Assembly: GCA_035528295.1 (NCBI GenBank)
Contig: DATKYY010000022.1
Location: 1 to 19,373 of the forward strand
Source: G020353235 sp035528295
GTDB lineage: Bacteria > Chloroflexota > Dehalococcoidia > Dehalococcoidales > JAUYDJ01
Length of the DNA stretch: 19,373 bases
Direction: 5' to 3'
A program made the translations under genes and the position numbers. Positions 6,962-15,294 of the stretch are shown one piece after another (position 1 is the first letter of the stretch; each line of letters begins with the position of its first letter). The notes under the pieces were generated by a model. That model was given only the letters and a program-made list of their open reading frames with translations, did not search any database and was not told the DNA's origin.

Positions 6962-8054
6962 GACTGAGTCCTTTGTTCTCAATTTTGGTCCTCAGCACCC
7001 CTCAACCCACGGGGTGTTCCGGATGAGAATGACTCTTAACGGGGAAGTGGTGGTTGATATGGAGCCGGTTTTCGGCTATCTGCACCGGGGCATTGAGAAG
7101 GTGGCCGAGGAGCGTACCTATAAGCAGAATATCCCCTTTACCGACCGGATAGATTACCTGGCTTCAATGAGCAATAATCTGGCTTACTGCCTGGCGGTGG
7201 AGAAGCTGGCGGGAATTCCGGTTCCGGAACGGGCGGAATACCTGCGGGTGATTATAGCTGAAATGCAGCGCCTCGCCAGCCACCTGATTGCGGTTGGCGC
7301 CTTTTTGAATGACTGCGGCGCCTTTATGACCCCTATCCTTTATATGATAAGGGAGAGGGAGAAGATTCTGGACCTGTTTGAAATGGTCTCCGGTCAGCGG
7401 CTTACCTATAACTTCATGCGTTTTGGCGGGGTGAGCCAGGATATTCCCGAGGAATTTATGCCGGCGCTGGAAAAGGTTATCGCCGAGATGCCCGGTTTCA
7501 TTGATGAATATGACCGGCTGCTGGCCGAGAACGAGATACTGCTGGCGCGGGCGAAGGGGGTTGGTATCCTGCCCAAAGAGCTGGCGATAAATATTGGTGC
7601 CAGTGGCCCGGTGCTTCGCGGCAGCGGGGTCAAGTGGGATATTCGTAAGGCTGACCCTTACTCGATTTATGACCGCTTTGAGTTTGAGATTCCCACCGGT
7701 ACTGTCGGTGACTGCTACGACCGCTACCGGGTAAGGGTTCAGGAGATGCGCCAGAGCGTGCGCATTATCAAGCAGGCGATGCAGCAGCTTCCTGAGGGTG
7801 AGGTATTGACCGAGGTACCGCTGCGGCTGCGTCCGCCCAAGGGGGAAGCTTACGCGCGCATTGAAGCCCCCAAGGGTGAGCTCGGCTTCTATCTGGTGTC
7901 AGACTACTCGCCCAATCCCTATCGCTTTCACGTTAGAGCGCCATCATTGATAAATTTGACGGCTCTTCGGGATATGGCTGTCGGCTGGAAGATAGCTGAT
8001 GCCATCATTACCTTTGGCAGTATTGATATCTGTATGGGAGAGGTAGACAGGTAG
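6951..8054 (+). CDS. nuoD: Complex I subunit D (49 kDa), quinone-site subunit
   Basis: A 367-residue subunit related to the large subunit of NiFe hydrogenases, forming the quinone pocket with NuoB and NuoH. It opens with NFGPQHPSTHG (11-21) and ends with MGEVDR, both diagnostic. By alignment of conserved motifs, H20 and Y69 correspond to the quinone-binding His/Tyr pair of the mitochondrial subunit. The nickel-binding cysteines of hydrogenases are absent at the termini, as expected for complex I. The GTG start overlaps nuoC by 11 bases, and the stop shares one base with the nuoH start. Confidence 0.95.
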   Translation: MAIRTESFVLNFGPQHPSTHGVFRMRMTLNGEVVVDMEPVFGYLHRGIEKVAEERTYKQNIPFTDRIDYLASMSNNLAYCLAVEKLAGIPVPERAEYLRVIIAEMQRLASHLIAVGAFLNDCGAFMTPILYMIREREKILDLFEMVSGQRLTYNFMRFGGVSQDIPEEFMPALEKVIAEMPGFIDEYDRLLAENEILLARAKGVGILPKELAINIGASGPVLRGSGVKWDIRKADPYSIYDRFEFEIPTGTVGDCYDRYRVRVQEMRQSVRIIKQAMQQLPEGEVLTEVPLRLRPPKGEAYARIEAPKGELGFYLVSDYSPNPYRFHVRAPSLINLTALRDMAVGWKIADAIITFGSIDICMGEVDR

Positions 8055-9121
8055 TGTATTTGCTGGACAACTACTGGATACACTTTGCCGTATTTACGGT
8101 GGTCATCATTGCCTTTATCCTGACCATGGTGATGGGCTTTATCTACATTGAGCGGCGGGTTCTCGGCTTTATTCAGGTCCGCCTGGGACCAAATCGGACC
8201 GGACCCTTTGGTCTGCTTCAGCCGGTGGCTGACGCCATCAAGGTATTGATTAAAGAAGACATAATACCGGACAAGAGTGACAAGCAGATTTTCTGGCTGG
8301 CGCCACTGGTGGCTTTTGTGCCGGTATTTATGATTTTTGCCGTGGTCCCGTTCCAGAGGGGGGCACTGCTGGCTGACCTCAATGTGGGCATTCTCTATGT
8401 AGTTGCGGTCAGCTCAATCGTCGCGGTGGGGGTGTTTATGGCGGGGTGGAGTTCCAACAATAAGTTTGCTCTGGTCGGGGCGATGCGTGATGTTGCCCAG
8501 CTAATAAGCTATGAGATTCCGCTCGGTCTGGCTATCCTCGGTGTCGTCCTGCTCGCCGGTTCACTATCACTGACCCAGATTGTGGAGGCACAGAGCATCC
8601 CCTTTATCCTGCTTCAGCCACTGGGTTTCCTGATATTCTTTATCGCCGCTCTCGCCGAGGTCAACCGCTGCCCCTTTGACCTGCTTGAGGCTGATTCGGA
8701 GATAGTGGCTGGTTTCAATGTTGAATACTCCGGTATGAAGTTCGCCATGTTTTTCCTGGCTGAATACTGTGAGGTACTGGTGCTTTCGGCGCTGGTCGCC
8801 ATCCTGTTCCTCGGTGGCTGGAGGGGGCCGCTACTGCCGCCCTTCCTCTGGTTTGTGATTAAGATAGTGGCCGTGTTCCTGTTCGTCATCTGGATACGGG
8901 CCACTATACCCCGGCTGAGAATAGACCAGGTAATGGGCTTTGCCTGGAAGGGTCTGTTGCCATTAGCCCTGATAAACCTGCTGATTACCGGTCTGGAAGT
9001 GCTGGTCTGGAAGGGAACACTGCCCTGGCTGGCAATATTCCTGAACATAGCCATAATGGCCGTTTTGATACTTCTCTGGTCAAAGTTCTTCCGGTTAGGA
9101 GGGGGCCGAGTTGAGGTTTGA
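8054..9121 (+). CDS. nuoH: Complex I subunit H (ND1-like)
   Basis: A 355-residue membrane subunit with about eight helices that links the quinone chamber to the proton-pumping arm. Conserved elements include ERRVLGFIQVRLGPNR (33-48), GLLQPVADAIK (53-63) and the acidic loop LLEADSEIVAGFNVEYSG (210-227), the charged funnel region of ND1/NuoH. The start is GTG, sharing its first base with the nuoD stop. The 3' end overlaps the next gene by 11 bases, and the ribosome binding site of that gene lies inside nuoH. Confidence 0.95.
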   Translation: MYLLDNYWIHFAVFTVVIIAFILTMVMGFIYIERRVLGFIQVRLGPNRTGPFGLLQPVADAIKVLIKEDIIPDKSDKQIFWLAPLVAFVPVFMIFAVVPFQRGALLADLNVGILYVVAVSSIVAVGVFMAGWSSNNKFALVGAMRDVAQLISYEIPLGLAILGVVLLAGSLSLTQIVEAQSIPFILLQPLGFLIFFIAALAEVNRCPFDLLEADSEIVAGFNVEYSGMKFAMFFLAEYCEVLVLSALVAILFLGGWRGPLLPPFLWFVIKIVAVFLFVIWIRATIPRLRIDQVMGFAWKGLLPLALINLLITGLEVLVWKGTLPWLAIFLNIAIMAVLILLWSKFFRLGGGRVEV

Positions 9122-11021
9122 GCACTACGGTATTGGCATTGCCAAGGGTCTCTCGGTAACCCTGAGAAACCTGTTGCGGGGGCCAATTACCACCCAATAC
9201 CCGGAGCAGAAGCTGGACATCTCTCGTCGCGCCCGGGGCACCAAGCTTGCCTGGGATGAAGAGAAGTGTGTCGGCTGTTACACCTGTGCCCGCAGCTGCC
9301 CGATTAATGTCATTGAGATTGAAACCCCGGAGACGGCGGTGCAGGGGGTAATCGTGGCGCCGTGCCATGATACCTGCCCGGCGGGCGTGGATGCGGCTCG
9401 CTATGTCCGTCTCATTGCCCAGGGCAAGTTTGCTGATGCACTGGCCGTAATCAGGGAGAGGATTCCCTTCCCTTCGGTCTGTGGCTTCATTTGTGCCCAT
9501 CCCTGCGAAGATAAGTGTAACCGGGGCAAGATTGACCAGCCGATTACCATCAGGGCACTGAAGAGATTCGCCTGGGAGCATGACACTGGCCTCTGGCGCC
9601 AGAAAGGCAAGCAGCTGCCACCCACCGGTAAGAAGGTGGCTATCGTCGGCGCCGGACCGGCCGGGCTGACTGCCGGCTACTATCTGGCCAAGCAGGGCCA
9701 TAAGGTAACCGCCTTTGAGTCATTATCCATAGTCGGCGGTATGATCCGGGTAGGTATCCCGGATTATCGCTTGCCCCCGAGGATAATTGATGATGAGATT
9801 GATGAAGTAAGGAGAGCCGGGGTCGAGATTAAGCTGAATACCAGGGTTGAGTCCGTCGATAAGCTGTTGAAGGACGGCTATGATGCGGTTCTCATTGCGG
9901 TTGGCGCTCACCGCGGGGTAAAGATACCCCTGCCCGGGTCTGATTTAGATGGGGTGCTAATTGCGACCGATTTTCTGCGCGATGCCGCGCTGGGCAAGCC
10001 GGTTAAGGTCGGCAAGAGGGTGGTGGTGATTGGTGGTGGTAATGTTGGTTTTGATTGTGCCCGCACCAGCCTGAGACTGGGTGCGGAGGAAGTCCGCGTT
10101 GCCTGCCTGGAGTGCCGTAGCGGCATGCTGGTCAGCGCCGAAGAGATTGAAGAGGGCGAGCACGAGGGGGTGCTCGTTCATCCGTCCCATTCCTTCACCC
10201 GGATTACCGGTGATAACGGGCATGTTAGCGGTGTGGAGTGCCTTGATGTGCGCTCCTTTGGTTTTGATAAAGATGGCAAGCTGCGTGTCGACTCTATCGC
10301 CGGCTCAGAGCATATCCTGCCCGCCGATACCATCATTTTCGCCGTGGGGCAGTGGCCTGAGCTGGGGCTGATTGAGGGGATGGACGAGGTCAAGACGGTC
10401 AGGGGACGCACCGTGGAGGTTGATGAAGAAACCAAGGCTACCGGTAAGAAAGGCGTCTTTGCCGCCGGCGATGCCGTGACCGGGACGGACCTGGTCATCA
10501 CGGCGATAGCCGCCGGCCGAAAGGCAGCCATCGCTATGGACAAATACCTGGGTGGGGACGGGAATATTGACGAGGTGCTGGCACCGGTTGAGGCGATGCC
10601 GAGTCGGGTTGAGGGACCGAGGGAGGCGTTCCGCCCCGAGATATCCTTCATCCCGCTCAAAGAGCGGCTGTCTACCTTTAAAGGGGTGGAGCTCAGCCTG
10701 GCGGAGCAGCTGGCGGTGGAAGAAGCGGAGCGGTGCCTGAGGTGTGACCTCGCCTATCACCCGGAGAAGTACCAGGTGGATACCAGGAAGTGCATCTTCT
10801 GTGGCCTGTGTGTTGAGTCCTGCCCCTTTGATGCCCTGTTCCTGGGCCATGTCTATGAGCAGGCGGCGTACCGCAGCCGGGAGCTTATTTTAGAGAAAGA
10901 AGATATAAAGCGGGATGAGAAGGTGCCACCGAGTGGTTACTATCACCCCGAAGTTGCCGAAACTCTACCGAAGCAGACACTGCTGGTGTATAACGAGAAG
11001 AAGGGTAAAGGGAAAGCATAA
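9111..11021 (+). CDS. nuoI: NuoI with an inserted GltD-type FAD/NAD(P) oxidoreductase
   Basis: A 636-residue chimera at the nuoI position. Residues 1-70 are the NuoI N-terminus (helix, then C53-x2-C56-x2-C59-x3-C63-P). From about 80 to 545 follows a GltD-like module: N-terminal Fe-S region (cysteines 85, 89, 124, 128, 132, 136), FAD motif GAGPAG (180-185), second Rossmann motif GGGNVG (308-313), and the FAD-closing AAGDAVTGTD (451-460). Residues 553-600 return to NuoI with C561-x2-C564-x2-C567-x3-C571-P and the usual YEQAAYRSRELIL tail. The TTG start is backed by AGGAGG (9097-9102), eight bases away. Ordinary NuoI is about 150-200 residues. Lacking NuoEFG, the complex may take electrons from NAD(P)H, or exchange them with a partner, through this module (inference). 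Confidence 0.9.
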   Translation: MRFEHYGIGIAKGLSVTLRNLLRGPITTQYPEQKLDISRRARGTKLAWDEEKCVGCYTCARSCPINVIEIETPETAVQGVIVAPCHDTCPAGVDAARYVRLIAQGKFADALAVIRERIPFPSVCGFICAHPCEDKCNRGKIDQPITIRALKRFAWEHDTGLWRQKGKQLPPTGKKVAIVGAGPAGLTAGYYLAKQGHKVTAFESLSIVGGMIRVGIPDYRLPPRIIDDEIDEVRRAGVEIKLNTRVESVDKLLKDGYDAVLIAVGAHRGVKIPLPGSDLDGVLIATDFLRDAALGKPVKVGKRVVVIGGGNVGFDCARTSLRLGAEEVRVACLECRSGMLVSAEEIEEGEHEGVLVHPSHSFTRITGDNGHVSGVECLDVRSFGFDKDGKLRVDSIAGSEHILPADTIIFAVGQWPELGLIEGMDEVKTVRGRTVEVDEETKATGKKGVFAAGDAVTGTDLVITAIAAGRKAAIAMDKYLGGDGNIDEVLAPVEAMPSRVEGPREAFRPEISFIPLKERLSTFKGVELSLAEQLAVEEAERCLRCDLAYHPEKYQVDTRKCIFCGLCVESCPFDALFLGHVYEQAAYRSRELILEKEDIKRDEKVPPSGYYHPEVAETLPKQTLLVYNEKKGKGKA

Positions 11022-11509
11022 TGGGACTGGCAATTGCTTTCTGGATACTGGCCATAGTTGGTGTCGCCGCTGCCCTGGCGGTGGTACTGCTGCGCAACAT
11101 CTTCCGGGCGGCACTGGCCTTAATTCTGTGCTTCCTGACCATAGCCGGGCTCTATGTAACCCTGAGCGCCGACTTTCTGGCGGCGGTGCAGGTTTTGATT
11201 TATGTCGGCGCTATCGCCATATTGATTATCCTGGCGATTATGCTGACCAGGGAAGTCCAGCAGGGTGGTCTCACCAATAAACTGCAAATCCCCGTTCTGG
11301 TAGTGGTGGTTTTGCTTCTGGGGGCGCTGATATACACCGTGGTCAGTACCCCGTGGGCGGTATCGACGGCAATGCCCCTGGTGCCGACCACCCCCGTCCT
11401 TGCCGGCAAGCTTTTCGGCGAAGGCGGGTTCATCCTGGTGGTGGAGATGGCGGCGGTTCTTTTGCTGGTCGCCATTCTGGGAGCAATAGTTCTGGTGAGG
11501 GAGAAGTAG
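11021..11509 (+). CDS. nuoJ: Complex I subunit J (ND6-like)
   Basis: A 162-residue membrane subunit with five hydrophobic helices. The segment FLAAVQVLIYVGAIAILIILAIML (about 48-71) is the conserved third helix of NuoJ/ND6, whose pi-bulge takes part in coupling. The ATG shares its A with the stop of the NuoI chimera (TAATG). nuoK follows seven bases after the stop. Confidence 0.94.
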   Translation: MGLAIAFWILAIVGVAAALAVVLLRNIFRAALALILCFLTIAGLYVTLSADFLAAVQVLIYVGAIAILIILAIMLTREVQQGGLTNKLQIPVLVVVVLLLGALIYTVVSTPWAVSTAMPLVPTTPVLAGKLFGEGGFILVVEMAAVLLLVAILGAIVLVREK

Positions 11510-11516
11510 CCAAGTT

Positions 11517-11828
11517 ATGGCAGTAGGTTTGGAACACTATCTGATATTATCAACGGTCCTGTTAGCCATCGGGCTTTACGGGGCGCTGTCCAAGCGCAAC
11601 GCCATCGTCATCCTGATGTCGATTGAGCTTATGCTCATGGCGGTGAGTATCGCCCTGGTTGCCTTCTCCCGCTATATTGTGCCGTTAGCACTGACCGGAC
11701 AGGTCTTTGTTATATTCATTATGGTGGTGGCGGCGGCTGAGGCGGCGGTGGGGCTGGCCGTAATCATCGCTATCTACCGTGGCTATGAGACGATTGACGC
11801 CACCAAAATTAATTTAATGAAATGGTAA
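11517..11828 (+). CDS. nuoK: Complex I subunit K (ND4L-like)
   Basis: A 103-residue, three-helix membrane subunit, usual length for NuoK. The two membrane glutamates of the proton path are present: E37 in MSIELMLMAV and E75 in AAAEAAVGLA. The start is ATG. A 28-base gap with a GGGAGAG ribosome binding site separates it from nuoL. Confidence 0.95.
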   Translation: MAVGLEHYLILSTVLLAIGLYGALSKRNAIVILMSIELMLMAVSIALVAFSRYIVPLALTGQVFVIFIMVVAAAEAAVGLAVIIAIYRGYETIDATKINLMKW

Positions 11829-11856
11829 ATTTTATTGAGGTAATAAGGGAGAGATA

Positions 11857-13746
11857 ATGCCACATCAGTTACTTTGGCTCATATTTCTGTTACCTCTCTT
11901 TTCGTTTATCGTAATATCGTTTGTGCTCCGGCCCTTCTTCAACGATAAGCCCCAGCTTGGTGGCTACACCACCATTGCCGCTATTGCTGGTTCTTTCGTG
12001 CTCTCTGTCTTTGCCCTGTTTGCCGTGATGGCTAACAGCGGGCAAGCCCTGCCCGTACCCGATATCGAGTGGGTACTCATTGAGGGTGGGGTCAGCATCC
12101 ACCTGGGGCTGCTGGTTGATTCGCTGACCGCGGTGATGCTCATTGTGGTTACCCTGGTCAGCCTGATGGTGCAGATATATTCGCAGGGCTATATGCACGG
12201 CGACGCCGGCTATCACCGCTACTTCGCCTTTATGTCGCTGTTCACCGCTTCAATGCTGGGGCTGGTCTTAGCCGATAACCTGGTCTTCATGTTCGTCTTC
12301 TGGGAGGGGGTGGGGCTCTGCTCCTATCTCCTTATCGGTTTCTGGTTCCACAAGCCGTCAGCCGCCAATGCCGCCAAGAAAGCCTTTATCGTCACCCGTC
12401 TGGGAGACTTCGGCTTCCTGGCGGGCATACTGGCTCTGTATTTCAATACCGGGACCTTTGATATTGCGATGTTGCATGAATTGGCCGTAGCCGGGGCTAT
12501 CTCAGGGACGATACTTACCTGGGTAGCCATCGGCGTCTTTTCCGGTGCGGTGGGTAAGTCAGCCCAGTTCCCGCTCCACGTATGGCTGCCCGATGCTATG
12601 GAAGGCCCGACGCCGGTCAGCGCCTTGATTCATGCCGCCACCATGGTGGCGGCCGGTGTCTTCCTGGTCGCCCGCACCTTCCCCCTGTTTGAGCACTCGG
12701 TGGGGGCGATGACCACGGTGGCGATTATCGGCGGCTTCACCGCCATTTTTGCCGCTTCCATCGGCCTGGTGATGACCGATATCAAGCGGGTGCTGGCTTA
12801 TTCCACCATCAGCCAGCTGGGCTATATGATGCTGGGACTGGGCACCGGTGGGGTGGCTATCGGCATCTTCCACCTGTTCAACCACGCCTTCTTCAAGGCA
12901 CTGCTCTTTCTCGGTGCCGGCAGCGTCAATCACGCCACCGGGACCTTTGATATGCGTCAGATGGGTGGACTGCGCAAGATAATGCCGTGGACATACGCTA
13001 CCTTTGTCATTGCCTCGCTCAGTATTGCCGGCATCTGGCCGCTCTCCGGTTTCTGGAGCAAGGACGAGATACTGGCCAGCTCTCTGGCGAGCCAGCCCAT
13101 TCTGTTCTATCTGGCGCTGATAACCGTCTTTATGACCGCCTTCTATATGTTCCGGGCAATCTTTATTACCTTCGGTGGTGAGTATCGGGGCGATACTTCT
13201 GGGGCTCACGGTCACCCCCACGAATCACCGCCGGTAATGGTGGTTCCGATGGTAATTCTGGCGGTTCTGTCCGTGGTTTCCGGCTTCTGGAATGTTACCG
13301 GACAGTTTGACGCCTTTATGGGGCATGGCGGGGGGCACGGTCCCGGTTTCTTTGCCGTTTTGACCCATCCGTTGCCCCTGCTATCGCTGGTGGTGGCGAT
13401 ACTGGGTATTTTCCTGGCTTATGCCGTTTATAGTGCTAAGTGGCTTTCGGCGGACAAACTGAGGAGTATGTTTGGCCCGCTACATACGGTGCTGGCGCAT
13501 AAATACTGGTTTGATGAGCTTTATGAGGGTGTTTTCGTCAGAAAGTCTATGATTAATGGCTTCTTCGCTGGACTGCAGCAGTTTGATACCAATGTGGTCG
13601 ATGGAACGGTAAACGGGGTAGCTAACGGCACTGCCGCCGGCGGTAGAGTCCTCCGGCAGATTCAGACCGGGCAATTGCAGCTTTATGGCCTGTTTATCGG
13701 GATAGGTATTTTGGCGATTATTCTATCGGTGCTTTTCTTTGGCTAA
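11857..13746 (+). CDS. nuoL: Complex I subunit L, antiporter-like proton pump
   Basis: A 629-residue membrane protein, full length for NuoL. The antiporter-like core holds the key charged residues: E150 in FWEGVGLCSYLL, K234 in GKSAQFPLHVWLPDAMEGPTP, and K347 in NHAFFKALLF. The C-terminal part has the extra helices and lateral amphipathic helix that distinguish NuoL from NuoM/N, ending in a hydrophobic anchor. A histidine-rich loop (GAHGHPHE and GHGGGHG) lies around 445-495. The ATG start has GGGAG just upstream. Confidence 0.95.
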   Translation: MPHQLLWLIFLLPLFSFIVISFVLRPFFNDKPQLGGYTTIAAIAGSFVLSVFALFAVMANSGQALPVPDIEWVLIEGGVSIHLGLLVDSLTAVMLIVVTLVSLMVQIYSQGYMHGDAGYHRYFAFMSLFTASMLGLVLADNLVFMFVFWEGVGLCSYLLIGFWFHKPSAANAAKKAFIVTRLGDFGFLAGILALYFNTGTFDIAMLHELAVAGAISGTILTWVAIGVFSGAVGKSAQFPLHVWLPDAMEGPTPVSALIHAATMVAAGVFLVARTFPLFEHSVGAMTTVAIIGGFTAIFAASIGLVMTDIKRVLAYSTISQLGYMMLGLGTGGVAIGIFHLFNHAFFKALLFLGAGSVNHATGTFDMRQMGGLRKIMPWTYATFVIASLSIAGIWPLSGFWSKDEILASSLASQPILFYLALITVFMTAFYMFRAIFITFGGEYRGDTSGAHGHPHESPPVMVVPMVILAVLSVVSGFWNVTGQFDAFMGHGGGHGPGFFAVLTHPLPLLSLVVAILGIFLAYAVYSAKWLSADKLRSMFGPLHTVLAHKYWFDELYEGVFVRKSMINGFFAGLQQFDTNVVDGTVNGVANGTAAGGRVLRQIQTGQLQLYGLFIGIGILAIILSVLFFG

Positions 13747-13777
13747 ATAAAATAATTAAACGGGAGAGAAGATTAAG

Positions 13778-15262
13778 TTGGATTTTCCTTATCTCAGTTT
13801 AATAATCTTTCTGCCCATCGCGGGGGCAATTCTGATTGCCTTCATCCCTGACCTGTCGAAACGGATGGTCAGGTGGATGGCGGTGGCCTTTACCTCGGTG
13901 CCGCTGCTGCTATCGCTGATTATGTTCGCCAGCTTTGAACGCTCATCGGCCGCCATTGGCGTAATGCAGTTTGAGGAGAAGGTCTCCTGGATTTCGACCA
14001 TTAATGCCAACTACCACCTGGGGGTGGACGGGCTTAACCTGCCCCTGGTGTTGCTGATGGCTTTCCTCGGCTTTATGGTGGTGCTCATCTCCTGGAAGGT
14101 TGACCTCAGGGTCCGGGAGTACTTTGCCTGGCTGCTGCTGCTTGAAGCGAGCATCATCGGCGTATTCTCCTCCCTTGACCTGCTTCTGTTCTTCCTGTTC
14201 TGGGAGATAGAAGTTATCCCGATGTACTTCTTGATTTCTATCTGGGGCTCGGGACGAAAAGAATACTCAGCCATAAAATACGTTATCTTTACCCTGTTCG
14301 GCAGTGCCATGATGCTGACCGGCATTCTCAGCCTCTACTTCACCACCGGCAGCCTCAGCATGCTGGACATCGCCGGGGCGGGCATTGGCTCGTTCAGGGC
14401 GGTTATTCCGGTGGCGGCGATATTCTTCTTCCTCTTGACCGGCTTTGCCATCAAGCTACCGGTCTTCCCGCTGCATACCTGGTTGCCAGATGCCCATACC
14501 GATGCCCCCACCGCGGTCAGCGTGGTGCTGGCGGGGGCACTGCTTAAGATGGGCGGCTACGGCATGATTCGTATCTGTCTGGGGATATTCCCTGAGGTTG
14601 CCCACAGGTTTGCCACCCTGCTGGCGGTATTTGCCGTTTTCACCGTGCTCTATGGGGCGGCGGTGACGCTGAGGCAGACTGACTTGAAGCGGCTGATCGC
14701 ATACAGCAGCATCAGCCATATGGGTTATGTATTTTTGGGCATCTTTGCCCTGACCCAGGTGAGCCTGACCGGAGCCACCATGCAGATGTTCAGCCACGGG
14801 GTTATCACCGGCCTCCTGTTTGCCGTGGCCGGTCTGGTGATGCACAACACCGGGGAGCGCAACCTGAACAAGCTGGGCGGTCTGGCCCGGCAGATGCCGG
14901 TTGTGGCTATCATCTTTGTCGTGGGCGGGCTGGGCGCCCTCGGCTTACCATCCACCAGCGGCTTTGCTGCCGAGTTTCTCGTTTTCCTGGGCAGTTTCAC
15001 CAGCACCATGGTAGCCGGCATCAAGGTCCTGACTATCCTGGCGGTGCTGGGGGTGGTGCTGGCCGCCGGCTACATACTGTGGCTGGTGCAGCGGGTGTTC
15101 TACGGCCCGGTACTGGAGGAGTACAACTGGGTGTCTGATGCTGATACCCTGGAGAAGGTATATGCCGCCTGCTTTATCGCCATAATTATGCTGGTCGGCA
15201 TCTACCCGGCAATTTTGACCGATGTTATCAAGCTGGGCGTTTTACCCATGGTCGGAGGTTAG
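13778..15262 (+). CDS. nuoM: Complex I subunit M, antiporter-like proton pump
   Basis: A 494-residue protein with about 14 helices. Pump residues are in place: E143 in LFWEIEVIPMYFLI and K226 in FAIKLPVFPLHTWLPDAHTDAPT, the latter stretch being typical of NuoM, with DAHTDAP in place of the DAMEGP of NuoL. The start codon is TTG at 13778, supported by GGGAGAG (13762-13768), nine bases upstream. A 31-base gap follows nuoL and a 32-base gap precedes nuoN. Confidence 0.95.
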   Translation: MDFPYLSLIIFLPIAGAILIAFIPDLSKRMVRWMAVAFTSVPLLLSLIMFASFERSSAAIGVMQFEEKVSWISTINANYHLGVDGLNLPLVLLMAFLGFMVVLISWKVDLRVREYFAWLLLLEASIIGVFSSLDLLLFFLFWEIEVIPMYFLISIWGSGRKEYSAIKYVIFTLFGSAMMLTGILSLYFTTGSLSMLDIAGAGIGSFRAVIPVAAIFFFLLTGFAIKLPVFPLHTWLPDAHTDAPTAVSVVLAGALLKMGGYGMIRICLGIFPEVAHRFATLLAVFAVFTVLYGAAVTLRQTDLKRLIAYSSISHMGYVFLGIFALTQVSLTGATMQMFSHGVITGLLFAVAGLVMHNTGERNLNKLGGLARQMPVVAIIFVVGGLGALGLPSTSGFAAEFLVFLGSFTSTMVAGIKVLTILAVLGVVLAAGYILWLVQRVFYGPVLEEYNWVSDADTLEKVYAACFIAIIMLVGIYPAILTDVIKLGVLPMVGG

Positions 15263-15294
15263 GGGATTAGCTAAATGAATAAAGGAGCTGGGTT

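Noticed and set aside
9111..11021. The NuoI-GltD chimera as an assembly artefact.
   Set aside because: It is one uninterrupted frame with two clean in-frame junctions, uniform base composition, a proper ribosome binding site, and correct overlaps with nuoH and nuoJ. An artefact would have to create two in-frame joins. Read-level evidence was not available to me.
12559..13221. Long open frames on the strand opposite nuoL, nuoM, nuoN and the NuoI chimera.
   Set aside because: They are mirror frames of GC-rich genes, with His/Gln/Gly/Arg-rich, low-information translations and no ribosome binding sites or family motifs.
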